Origin: an uncultured Cyclobacteriaceae bacterium
Lineage (GTDB): Bacteria; Bacteroidota; Bacteroidia; Cytophagales; Cyclobacteriaceae
Direction of reading: 5' to 3'
Assembly: GCA_947492745.1 (NCBI GenBank)
Contig: CANLOE010000007.1
Coordinates: 1 to 64,000, forward strand
DNA: 64,000 nt
In this document: one piece after another, positions 7,998-15,665 of the stretch
How positions within the stretch are numbered: the stretch's first letter is position 1
Layout of the letters: each line of letters begins with the position of its first letter
The notes under the pieces: model-generated
Database searches by the model: none
Seen by the model: only the letters and a program-made list of their open reading frames with translations
What the model was told of the DNA's origin: nothing
Made by a program: the position numbers and the translations under genes

Positions 7998-9458
7998 CTA
8001 GATGGATTTTCCCTTTTTGCGCAGCTCTTTCATGACTGCCCCTGAGAAGGTATCCCTGCTGACCTTTTTGTGCCCAAGGTGCGATGTCATCAGGGCGCAG
8101 TGAAGGTAGATATTGTCGATTTCGGCACCATTGAAGCTGTACTTGTCCGCTACCTGTTCCATGAGTGCTTCGTCCTCCAGCTGATAATCCCCTACAAAGG
8201 TACGTCGGAAGAGCTCGCACCGCAGTGTTTTGTTGGGCATGTGGAATTTGATAATGGACTGGAAGCGACGGATAAAGGCGGGGTCCATATTGCTTTTCAG
8301 GTTACTGGAAAGGATGATCATGCCATCGTAGTTCTCTATTCTCTGCAATAGGAAGGATACCTCTTGGTTGGCATAGCGGTCATTGCTGGAGTGGGTCTGT
8401 GTCCTCTTTCCAAAAAGGGCATCGGCCTCGTCGAAGAACAATATCCAGTTTTTGTTCTCGGCCCGGTCGAAGATACGGGCGAGGTTTTTTTCCGTTTCCC
8501 CGATGTACTTACTGATGACCACGGAGAGGTCCACTTTGAAAACGGGCTGCCCGGCCTCTTTGCCTATCAGCCCTGCCGTCAGGGTCTTGCCCGTGCCCGA
8601 AGGGCCATAGAACAGTGCGCGGAAGCCTTTTTTGACTTTGCGGTTCAGTTGTGCGTGTTTGTAGAGCGCCCCTCTTTCTTTCAGCCATATGTTCAGCTCT
8701 TCGAGGGCAAAGCGGGTATCGCTGCCCAGTACGAGGTCTTCCCATTCCAGGCCTGTTTTCACCTGCTGTGCGGGAAAGGTAGGCCCAAAGCGTGGGATAA
8801 AGGGCCGGCCCATGACCAATAGGCTCGTCCACTCTTCGGACAGGTCCAAGGGGGCCACCAATGCCTCTATAGTGCTTTTCTCGGCTTCCTGCAATCGGAT
8901 GACGACCCTGTACCGGTTGAGGGGATGGTTTTCATCAAGGAACAGTTGCAGGAAGTATTGTCTCAGGGCCACATCGTTATGCGCGAGGAGAAACAGGGCC
9001 GTTTCCAGGGAAGGCTGGAAGGCAGCGCAGTAGGGGTTCTTGTAATCGCCGAAGAGGGCATGGGCAGGATGCCGCGACTCCAGGGCGGTCATGGGCGTAA
9101 AGACGTAGGGGTTGAGGTGCACGGCGAAGCAAAGGGCCATCAGGCAGCGTTCGCCATATTCCCGCTCATAGGAAGCTTCTTCCCCGGCATAGTGCCGCAT
9201 TTCATGGACCAGATCGTAGTAGTCATTGTTTTCGGGCAACTCGGGAAGCGGTACTTCGCGGAGGTCCGTTTCCTGAAAATTCCCGGCATTGGGGGTCTCT
9301 GTGATAAATTCCAGGCGCCATTTGATGAGGTATTTCAGCCATTCGAGCTCGGCATCCAATGCGGCCGTCCGTTGTGTGAATCTGATATCTTTCAAGGTCT
9401 GTATTTTTGATGGTCGGATTTTTTCAGAAACGCTCGTTTGGCGTTCAATAAAAAACAA
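7998..9458 (-). CDS. AAA+ ATPase of the contractile-injection-system type
   Basis: 486 residues. An N-terminal helical region (about 20-240) without recognised motifs precedes one AAA+ module: Walker A GPSGTGKT (285-292), pore-loop-like SKYIGETEKN, Walker B ILFFDEAD (339-346), sensor-1 Asn386 in ILSSN, and arginine-finger RRF (397-399). From memory, the module closely resembles the AAA ATPases carried by extracellular contractile injection system loci (Afp15/Pvc15 type) in Bacteroidota; similar ATPases also occur elsewhere. It is first in an apparent operon with the hydrolase, 147 bases upstream of it. A role in loading, folding or assembling an exported protein is inferred. The only methionine near the start is at 9458. 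Confidence 0.85.
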   Translation of the reverse strand: MFFIERQTSVSEKIRPSKIQTLKDIRFTQRTAALDAELEWLKYLIKWRLEFITETPNAGNFQETDLREVPLPELPENNDYYDLVHEMRHYAGEEASYEREYGERCLMALCFAVHLNPYVFTPMTALESRHPAHALFGDYKNPYCAAFQPSLETALFLLAHNDVALRQYFLQLFLDENHPLNRYRVVIRLQEAEKSTIEALVAPLDLSEEWTSLLVMGRPFIPRFGPTFPAQQVKTGLEWEDLVLGSDTRFALEELNIWLKERGALYKHAQLNRKVKKGFRALFYGPSGTGKTLTAGLIGKEAGQPVFKVDLSVVISKYIGETEKNLARIFDRAENKNWILFFDEADALFGKRTQTHSSNDRYANQEVSFLLQRIENYDGMIILSSNLKSNMDPAFIRRFQSIIKFHMPNKTLRCELFRRTFVGDYQLEDEALMEQVADKYSFNGAEIDNIYLHCALMTSHLGHKKVSRDTFSGAVMKELRKKGKSI

Positions 9459-9490
9459 CCGATGGTCTTCCCGTTCCGAAGGTATATCAC

Positions 9491-9666
9491 TTTAACCAGG
9501 ATCGTGCATCGGAAAATCTACTGCGAATCTGAATACCTGCAAACGGGTCGTTGCACTGAGTTTTTTGAATTCACCATAGCGGTGCTATGCCAAATCCAAT
9601 AAAACTCCCTGATCTATTGGTATTCAGACCCTCGTTACGATTTCCAACGCATGATCCGGGTTTAAA
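9491..9666 (+). repeat. R1 element copy A, MITE-like
   Basis: 176 bases with imperfect terminal inverted repeats: left end TTTAACCAGGATCGTGCATC, right end the complement of TTTAAACCCGGATCATGCGT. The middle contains a GAATTCACC box and a CATAGC-GGT-GCTATG hairpin. About 80-85% similar by eye to copy B at 15174-15350. No coding capacity. Confidence 0.8.
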
Positions 9667-9690
9667 ATCAACCGTTTTACGCTGCGCAGG

Positions 9691-9860
9691 TTTTATACAA
9701 ACTTAGTTTCTAAATATCGCATATCTTCCTGTTCATTTTGCTTCACTCTGCGTTGACAATCCTCGGGATAGCGCTGCTATCCCTGCGGTTATCGCCTTGA
9801 TTGAAAAAAAATGACCCACGCAATCTTATACGACATTTAAAACCCAAATCTGTATTATAC
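9691..9860 (+). repeat. R2 element copy A
   Basis: About 170 bases, matched in inverted orientation at 32479-32641 with close to 90% identity by eye. The centre has a perfect hairpin GGGATAGC-GCT-GCTATCCC at 9765-9783. The ends are loosely inverted (TATACAAACTTAG and the complement of GTATAATACAGATTTGG). It directly follows R1 copy A, the same arrangement as at 32.5-32.8 kb. Confidence 0.75.
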
Positions 9861-9908
9861 AAACTTACCTTTCAAAGATTGCATATCTTCCTGTTCATTT
9901 AGTTCACT
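9856..9908 (+). repeat. Partial R2 element
   Basis: Repeats the left part of R2 (TATACAAACTTA, then CATATCTTCCTGTTCATTT and TTCACT), joined directly to the right end of copy A. Confidence 0.6.
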
Positions 9909-9954
9909 GTGGTGTCTGTTTTTTTATAGAAGTTCGTGAACCTTCGATGTAGGA

Positions 9955-10034
9955 TGTAAGCCTCCTCACATAAACCGCTGATTCTATTGTAATTATACCC
10001 TTATCACGAAATCCTATCGATCAATTTGGGTTCA
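9955..10034 (+). repeat. Half R1-like element (subfamily 2)
   Basis: Matches the segment at 22836-22916: both read CCTCAC, TAAACC, CTGATT, TATTG, AATTAT, and end in a box like ATCGATCAATTTGGGTT. The end is the subfamily-2 version of the R1 terminus, also seen at 51670 and 54810. Confidence 0.55.
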
Positions 10035-10315
10035 ATTTAGTATAAAATCCATCATTATTACAGGATTTTTCATCGTTTTTCATCAATGGGGAATGCGTAC
10101 TTCCATAACCGATGGATGTATACAGTAGTTTTCAAAAAACAAGCTGCTGATATTCAGGAATTTCGACTTCAGTGCGGGGCGGTTCCGCATCCTTTGGGAT
10201 ATGCCCCGCTATCCCTCCGATCGATCCTGCCCCTAGGGGATAGGGCGGCTATTTTCATAAGGTGCTGCGCGGAAGAGCGGGAAACTGTCGTTTCCGAAAG
10301 GTACTGTCCCTTTTT

Positions 10316-12892
10316 CTATTTTCTGTCCCTCATTTTTCTGAATTCCGCATACCTCCTATTGATGGCGATACCGAAACCTAGCATCAGCACCAGTGTTCCT
10401 ATCCACAGTACATTGATCATGGGCTTTTCCATGGCCTTGAGCACGATCCAAGGCTGTTGGGTGGTATTGATGCCGATAACGAAACTTTCTGTCTGTGGCT
10501 TGATCTCCATAAGGGTCAGGCGGATGCCCAAGGGGCCGATCTCATCGGATATCCTTGCGATTTCCGATTGGTTGCGAATGACGAATCCGGGCCGTGCGAT
10601 GTAGTCCCGCCCTTTTCCCTTCACTACGATGTTGGCGCGGATACCGATGTCCCCTTGGTTCAGTGGGAATTCGTCATCGGCCTCCATTTGCTGAAAACCT
10701 TCGATGACGGCCACATAATCATTGGCAAAGAACTCCGCTCCTTTTTTCACTTCCAGTTGTTCCAGTTCGCTCCATTCTTCTTCATTGGTCTCGGGATTGG
10801 GAATGGAAGAAACATGGGTATAAAGGTCTCTGGCCAGACCTCTGCGGATATCGGGAGAAGCCAAGAGTCCTCCCATGCGTTCGTTCACTTGGGCCCTTGG
10901 ATATAAACGGAAAGACTTACCATTGTCTTTGGTGTATTCGATTTCGTAATAGGTATTCTCTTCGAAGATGTCCACGGTATCTTTAGCTCGAAAGAGCGTA
11001 TCTCCTTGGATAATGATATCCGTTTTGGCCGTGCGCAGGTAATCTACATCGGTCAGTGCCAAATCGTATTTGTCGATAAAGGCTCCATACTTCCGGTCTT
11101 CTACTTTGTCTCCTTTGTAGACGATGTCGTAACCCGCCATTTTTTTGGTCTGTCCTAAGGAGAGGAACAGGTTCTCACTATTGAATTGAGTAGAGAAACT
11201 TCGGCTAATGAGCTGACCACTTTGGTTCAGGGAAACTACTTTAGAATAGCCGGAAGAAAACAGTATGCCTATCAACATCATGGCGATACCGATATGAGCT
11301 ACTGCACCACCGGACAATTTGGGACTGGATTTCATGAGCTTGAGCAGCACTTTACCATTGGATATCAAAGAGTAAACACCGGCAGTCAGCAGGACGAGAT
11401 AGGGGATTTTGTCGATCTTGTACACGGCAATACCGATACCGGAGATAATCAGTGTCAGTATCAGTGGGACGGAGAGTTCGTTGAAGAGCCTGGAGCCGTC
11501 CATTTTCTTCCACCAGAAAAACTGTCCCGTTCCCGATAATAGTGCTACGGCCAGAGCGAACCATACCTGAAACTTAGAATAAAACGCCATCTGATCGGCG
11601 GGGATGGCAATATTGGAAGTAATGCCCACGGTATCAAAAACCGTAGCCAATACGGGCCATTGTTCCAAACCTCTGATAATGGTATTGTATAAAGGAATAG
11701 AGGTCGGCACCAGTACCTGAAAACCCATGAGGCATAAAGTAGTCGCACCGATAAATATCCATAGTTCTCTGGAGTAGGTTGACATTTCTTTTTCCGAACT
11801 GGGGATTTCCTTCCATCGCACTGCACAGAAAGCAATGGCCATAATAACGAAAAACAAAAGGTAGGCGACCAATTGCCCCGATAGTCCCAAGTCCGTGAAG
11901 GAGTGCACCGATGCTTCGCCCAATACTCCACTGCGCACCAGGAAAGTGGAGTACAGTATGAGCAGAAAAGTAGCGATGACCAGAATGATGGAGGTCTTCA
12001 ATGCGGTATTGCTGTTCTTAAAGGTAATCATGGTATGGATGCTCGCCACAAGGACCAGCCAGGGTACGTAAACTGCGTTTTCCACGGGGTCCCAGTTCCA
12101 ATAGCCCCCGAAGTTGAGCGTTTCATAGGCCCAGTACCCGCCCATGAGTATCCCCAGTCCGAGTACTGCTCCGGAGAACAGTGCCCATGGCAGTGCGGGG
12201 CGGATCCACTCGGTGTACTTTTTTTTCCAGAGTCCTGCGATACAAAACGAGAAGGGCACCAGCGTAGTGGCAAAGCCCAGGAACAGGGTGGGCGGATGGA
12301 TGACCATCCAGTAGTTTTGCAGCAGGGCATTGAGGCCCGTGCCGTCCTTGGGCACGAAATTGGGCTGACTTTTGAATATCGGTGCGTCCAGTGCATCGCG
12401 CAGTAGGATGAAGGGGGAGCTTCCTATCTTCAGCTGTAGCCCCGGAATAACCACTCCCAGTATCATCGAAGCCAAAAATGCCTGTACCATTGCGAAAACG
12501 GACATCACGGGAGCTTCCCAGTACCTATTGGTACGCATAAGGATAATCCCCAGTACAGCATGCCAGAACAGCCATAACAGGAAACTACCTTCCTGCCCTT
12601 CCCAAAAGCAGGAAATCATATAGTGTGTGGGCAAACGCCTAGAGGAGTGGTCCCAAGCGTAATGGTATTCAAAATAGTGGTTGTAGATGATATAAAAAAG
12701 GCAGATGATGATGCCGACTACCGATAGGCTGTGCAGGTAAAAGGTAAATCTACCGTTCTGCAACCACCTCTCTTTGGAGGCGAGGTCTATCTGTCCCGTA
12801 GCCTTGACAAATGAAAATGCAGCATACAAAGAGCTGACGAATGCCGTTATCACAAAAAGGTGCCCTAAATCACCTACCAGTGTATGTATCAT
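10316..12892 (-). CDS. ccmF: Cytochrome c heme lyase subunit CcmF
   Basis: 858-residue polytopic membrane protein. Its first two thirds carry many membrane segments and the WWD heme-handling motif GGYWNWDPVENA at about 262-273, with conserved periplasmic His residues around it, for example VIHPP (198-202). The last 250 residues form a large soluble region followed by a final membrane segment near 825-845 and a basic tail, the usual CcmF/CcsA-type layout in Bacteroidota. In the family, CcmF transfers heme from CcmE to apocytochrome c CXXCH motifs on the outer face of the inner membrane. It is the last gene of the ccmB-C-D-E-F group, and a terminator-like hairpin lies just upstream. Confidence 0.95.
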   Translation of the reverse strand: MIHTLVGDLGHLFVITAFVSSLYAAFSFVKATGQIDLASKERWLQNGRFTFYLHSLSVVGIIICLFYIIYNHYFEYHYAWDHSSRRLPTHYMISCFWEGQEGSFLLWLFWHAVLGIILMRTNRYWEAPVMSVFAMVQAFLASMILGVVIPGLQLKIGSSPFILLRDALDAPIFKSQPNFVPKDGTGLNALLQNYWMVIHPPTLFLGFATTLVPFSFCIAGLWKKKYTEWIRPALPWALFSGAVLGLGILMGGYWAYETLNFGGYWNWDPVENAVYVPWLVLVASIHTMITFKNSNTALKTSIILVIATFLLILYSTFLVRSGVLGEASVHSFTDLGLSGQLVAYLLFFVIMAIAFCAVRWKEIPSSEKEMSTYSRELWIFIGATTLCLMGFQVLVPTSIPLYNTIIRGLEQWPVLATVFDTVGITSNIAIPADQMAFYSKFQVWFALAVALLSGTGQFFWWKKMDGSRLFNELSVPLILTLIISGIGIAVYKIDKIPYLVLLTAGVYSLISNGKVLLKLMKSSPKLSGGAVAHIGIAMMLIGILFSSGYSKVVSLNQSGQLISRSFSTQFNSENLFLSLGQTKKMAGYDIVYKGDKVEDRKYGAFIDKYDLALTDVDYLRTAKTDIIIQGDTLFRAKDTVDIFEENTYYEIEYTKDNGKSFRLYPRAQVNERMGGLLASPDIRRGLARDLYTHVSSIPNPETNEEEWSELEQLEVKKGAEFFANDYVAVIEGFQQMEADDEFPLNQGDIGIRANIVVKGKGRDYIARPGFVIRNQSEIARISDEIGPLGIRLTLMEIKPQTESFVIGINTTQQPWIVLKAMEKPMINVLWIGTLVLMLGFGIAINRRYAEFRKMRDRK

Positions 12893-12939
12893 GCTGTCTC
12901 GGGCTTGGTTCGTAGAATGGGAAAGGTCTTCATAAAAAC

Positions 12940-12958
12940 AGGGGCCTCTAGAGCCCCT
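12940..12958 (-). terminator. Hairpin with T-run between ccmE and ccmF
   Basis: Read on the minus strand, AGGGGC and GCCCCT pair around a TCTAGA-containing loop and are followed by TGTTTTTA. It sits in the 101-base ccmE-ccmF gap and could end or attenuate transcription before ccmF. Form seen in sequence; activity inferred. Confidence 0.5.
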
Positions 12959-12993
12959 TGGTCATTTTTACTTCTCATCGTTTACAATGCGCT

Positions 12994-13404
12994 TTACATC
13001 GTAGCTTCGACACTGGTCTCTTCGTATTTGGAAGGGCATTTCATCAGTATCTTATCGGCGATGAATACTTCTTGCTCATAGCCACCGACGACAACGACTT
13101 TCTCGGAACGGGTAAAATCCGCAGGCATGGGTTCGTTATAATACACCTCTTGGTCCATGCCCTGTTCATCGACCATAATAAAGGAAAACGAAAGTTTATT
13201 AGCTCCCGGATATAGGCCGACAATATTACCCTGCGCGTCTTTTTTCAACTCTCCTACCACATGTATTTTGTTATTGTCTCCATTTTCGGCCATGGCCTTG
13301 GCCTTATCGAAAGTAACGTAGGAACTAGCATCCCCTGCTGTGGAGATGATGATACCTATAGACGCTGCTATAATAACGATGATGAAAACATGAGATTTCT
13401 TCAT
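12994..13404 (-). CDS. ccmE: Heme chaperone CcmE, cysteine-type
   Basis: 136 residues. An N-terminal membrane anchor (about 5-24) precedes a periplasmic OB-fold-like domain. CcmE binds heme covalently on its way from CcmC to CcmF. Classical CcmE uses a His in an HxxxY motif; here the equivalent site reads LMKCPSKYEE, so Cys replaces His in a CxxxY motif. Such Cys-type CcmE is known from Desulfovibrio and some archaea, and this residue choice appears common in Bacteroidota as I recall it. The gene lies between ccmD and ccmF on the same strand. Confidence 0.92.
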   Translation of the reverse strand: MKKSHVFIIVIIAASIGIIISTAGDASSYVTFDKAKAMAENGDNNKIHVVGELKKDAQGNIVGLYPGANKLSFSFIMVDEQGMDQEVYYNEPMPADFTRSEKVVVVGGYEQEVFIADKILMKCPSKYEETSVEATM

Positions 13405-13475
13405 AATTGCTTCGCTTTTAATTCTTTAGCCTCCTGTCGTGCAACTACCTCATCGAAGGTCCCTCCGACGCGGCT

Positions 13476-13745
13476 TCAATGTTCCGAATGATTTATTTCT
13501 TTCTCCAATTTGCCTATTTTTCGGTCCAGACTGACCATATAGGACCCTAATCCAATGAAAATGACGACAATCACCCCTACGACTACGTATATCTTGCCAT
13601 CAGCTCTCATCTGGTCGGCCATTTCTATACTTGAATTACTGTAATCCTGTTCATTGATAGGAATCTTATCTTGCGCTTTTGCCATTTGCAGGGTAAGCAT
13701 CAAAATCAATATTATCAAAAAACAGCTATTTCTAAGATACTGCAT
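13476..13745 (-). CDS. ccmD: CcmD-like small membrane protein
   Basis: 89 residues with an N-terminal hydrophobic signal segment (about 8-24, ending AKAQ), a short extracytoplasmic stretch, one membrane helix (about 51-69) and a charged helical tail rich in Lys and Glu. This fits the CcmD-family proteins of Bacteroidota, longer than proteobacterial CcmD because of the signal peptide. In the family CcmD helps release holo-CcmE from the CcmABC complex. The start codon overlaps the end of ccmC by 14 bases, suggesting coupled translation. Confidence 0.8.
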   Translation of the reverse strand: MQYLRNSCFLIILILMLTLQMAKAQDKIPINEQDYSNSSIEMADQMRADGKIYVVVGVIVVIFIGLGSYMVSLDRKIGKLEKEINHSEH

Positions 13746-14406
13746 ACTTTTCTATCACTTCTTGTTCTACTCTTTTCAATCGTATACGTAACGTTGCCAT
13801 CCATACCCCCATCAATGTCCAAGCAATGACTGCCGGATAGAACACTTTGCGCAGATTGCTATCCAAGTCATAGGCATTGAATCCCGGATTGCCCCCATTT
13901 CCGGGATGTAGGGAATGGGTCATCCGTGGCAGTACAAATAGCAGGGGTATCAAGGCCGCAAAAGCAAAAATATTATAAATGGCACCTACGCGTGCCCGCT
14001 GTTGTTCGTCAGTAAAGGAATGACGCAACACCAGATAAGCTAGGTATATTAACAATGCTATGGCAGAAGTGTTCTGCTTGGGGTCTCCGCTCCACCACTC
14101 GTTCCAAGTGAACTTGGCCCAGAACATGCCCGTAAACAAGCCCAAAAAACCAAAGACCACCCCGATATTGGCAAACGCAATCGCTTTATCGTCCAAGTGC
14201 TGTTCTGATTTGGATAAGTAACGTACAGAATAGAAAGCGGATATGAACAGTAGAATGATCATACCGAACCACATGGGCACATGAAAGTGCAATGCACGTA
14301 TCGTTTCGTTGAGGATGTTAAGCCGAGGGACACGAAACATAAGACCTCCCACGATAACATAAAGCAACATCAGAATGGCGACTACTTTCCACCAATACTT
14401 TCGCAT
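13732..14406 (-). CDS. ccmC: Heme exporter/heme-handling protein CcmC
   Basis: 224 residues with about six membrane helices. The WWD-type motif appears as FTWNEWWSGDPKQN (about 101-114), flanked by conserved His residues in LHFHVP and RMTHSLHPG, which match the heme axial ligands of the family. CcmC loads heme onto CcmE at the outer face of the inner membrane. It follows ccmB after 16 bases and overlaps ccmD. Confidence 0.95.
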   Translation of the reverse strand: MRKYWWKVVAILMLLYVIVGGLMFRVPRLNILNETIRALHFHVPMWFGMIILLFISAFYSVRYLSKSEQHLDDKAIAFANIGVVFGFLGLFTGMFWAKFTWNEWWSGDPKQNTSAIALLIYLAYLVLRHSFTDEQQRARVGAIYNIFAFAALIPLLFVLPRMTHSLHPGNGGNPGFNAYDLDSNLRKVFYPAVIAWTLMGVWMATLRIRLKRVEQEVIEKYAVS

Positions 14407-14422
14407 TACGTATTTGTTTGTT

Positions 14423-15091
14423 TTAAGTCCTCCAAAGATAGGGGAATAAGAGATAAGATACAGCCCCTACCAATAGATTAATTGCCATTAGGGTAAGGAT
14501 TTCATCCTTACTGGCACTAAAGTCCAGACCGTCCATGGCATGCTTGGAAATCTTGATGACCATGAGCAGCATAGGCAGTAATATGGGGAAACTCAAAATG
14601 GCCATAAGACTACCATTGTTATCTGCCTTGGAGGCAATGCTGGAAACCATGGTCAGTGTCGTGGAAAAACCTATGGAGGCCAGCAGTACATTGAGCATAA
14701 AAAGTGGCATGTCAGCCACGGGATTGCCCATAACGATACTGTAAAAAAACAAGCCCATGGAGGCCAAGACCAGCATCAACAACAGGTTGTATATGATCTT
14801 TGAAAGTATAATGCCCTGAGGGCTGACCAGTGTATAATAGTACAGCTGCCTCCCCTTTTTCTCTTGTATGAAACTTTTTGCCACGGCATTGACTGCCGTA
14901 AAGAGCATGATTATCCAGAAAAGTACGTTCCAAGTGACGGGATTTAACCGATTCTGCCGTAGATTAAAGCTCAGATAGCAGACAAAAATCGTACTGACAA
15001 GGTAGAGCAGTATGCCATTGATGGCGTATTTCTGACGCCACTCCAGTAGGAGTTCCTTTCTAAGTAATACAAAGACTTCTTTCCATATCAT
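14423..15091 (-). CDS. ccmB: Heme exporter membrane subunit CcmB
   Basis: 223 residues from the ATG at 15091; a GTG at 15115 would add 8 residues. Six hydrophobic segments and the early RKELLLEWRQK stretch are typical of CcmB, the permease partner of the CcmA ATPase. No ccmA is present in the window: upstream lie only repeats and the polysaccharide cluster, so the ATPase must be encoded elsewhere. First gene of the ccm operon. Confidence 0.93.
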   Translation of the reverse strand: MIWKEVFVLLRKELLLEWRQKYAINGILLYLVSTIFVCYLSFNLRQNRLNPVTWNVLFWIIMLFTAVNAVAKSFIQEKKGRQLYYYTLVSPQGIILSKIIYNLLLMLVLASMGLFFYSIVMGNPVADMPLFMLNVLLASIGFSTTLTMVSSIASKADNNGSLMAILSFPILLPMLLMVIKISKHAMDGLDFSASKDEILTLMAINLLVGAVSYLLFPYLWRT

Positions 15092-15173
15092 AGACTTCCA
15101 ACATCTTAGGTTCACACTAGATTATCATTTCATAGACCTGACCACTGCTATAGTAGTACAATAACTGTCCACA

Positions 15174-15350
15174 TTTAACCCGGATCGTGCATTGGAAAAT
15201 CTACTGCGGATCTAAATAGCTGCAAATCAGTCGTTGTACTACGTTTTTTGAATTCACCATAGCGGTGCTATGTCAAATCCAATAAAACTCCCTGATGTAT
15301 TGCTATGTAAACCCTCGTTACGAAGTTCCAACGCATGCCCTTGGTTTAAA
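15174..15350 (+). repeat. R1 element copy B, MITE-like
   Basis: 177 bases. The left end TTTAACCCGGATCGTGCATT and the complement of the right end match those of copy A. It has the same internal GAATTCACCATAGCGGTGCT box with a hairpin, and lies in the same orientation as copy A, so the ccm operon is bracketed by direct copies. Confidence 0.8.
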
Positions 15351-15536
15351 GACTTCGAAGGCACTTATCGGCCTATAAGCAATGCCCACATTTCCGCCAA
15401 GAGTCCTATACTCGACAAAAGCTAATGTACTGATGTACAAAATACTACCTCACTGCACTCGGCCATAGCTTACAGGAAGGACAGTATTGCTCTTGGGCAT
15501 AATCGTACAAAGGATGAAAAATATATTGAATTGTCA

Positions 15537-15565
15537 TTGAGATATAAGCGAAATAGTTACTTTTG
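15537..15565 (+). promoter_or_regulatory. Bacteroidota-type promoter of the polysaccharide cluster
   Basis: TTG at 15537-15539, an 18-base spacer and TACTTTTG at 15558-15565 match the TTG/TAnnTTTG consensus of the Bacteroidota housekeeping sigma factor. Expected start near 15572, giving a leader of about 94 bases. Confidence 0.6.
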
Positions 15566-15665
15566 CATCGGTCTGGGGGCTATGGGAGGCTTCGATTTCT
15601 ATAACATATGGGACGTTTCATCTCATTTTTTCATTGTTTACTACACGATATACTTACAGACAAAT

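Larger units (their letters stand above)
9459..10315. other. Intergenic region of stacked repeats, no gene
   Basis: 857 bases between the ATPase start and the ccmF stop. It holds repeat R1 copy A (9491-9666), R2 copy A (9691-9860), a partial R2 (9856-9908) and a half R1 element (9955-10034). A hairpin with arms AAAATCC/GGATTTT lies at 10044-10069 and another with arms GGAAAC/GTTTCC at 10280-10295; either could help end ccmF transcription. Nothing looks coding. No clear promoter for the ATPase operon was found. Confidence 0.6.
15116..15665. other. Divergent intergenic region with R1 copy B and a promoter
   Basis: 550 bases between ccmB (minus) and the epimerase gene (plus). It holds R1 copy B (15174-15350) and a Bacteroidota-type promoter at 15537-15565. 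The stretch 15351-15530 shows no gene and no strong structure. No clear ccmB promoter was seen. Confidence 0.6.

Noticed and set aside
3801-9410. Many long open frames on the plus strand and in other minus frames across the hydrolase and ATPase genes (for example 7068-7610, 8925-9410, 4750-5370 minus)
   Set aside because: They lie wholly within two clear protein-coding genes of high G+C, where stop codons are rare in all frames; none has a recognisable motif.
3801-9458. Prophage lysis cassette
   Set aside because: No holin, terminase, portal or tail genes; an AAA+ ATPase and lipoprotein array do not fit a lysis cassette.
10086-10604. Plus-strand frame of 172 codons at the end of ccmF
   Set aside because: Its second half is antisense to ccmF and the first half covers non-coding sequence; no family resemblance.
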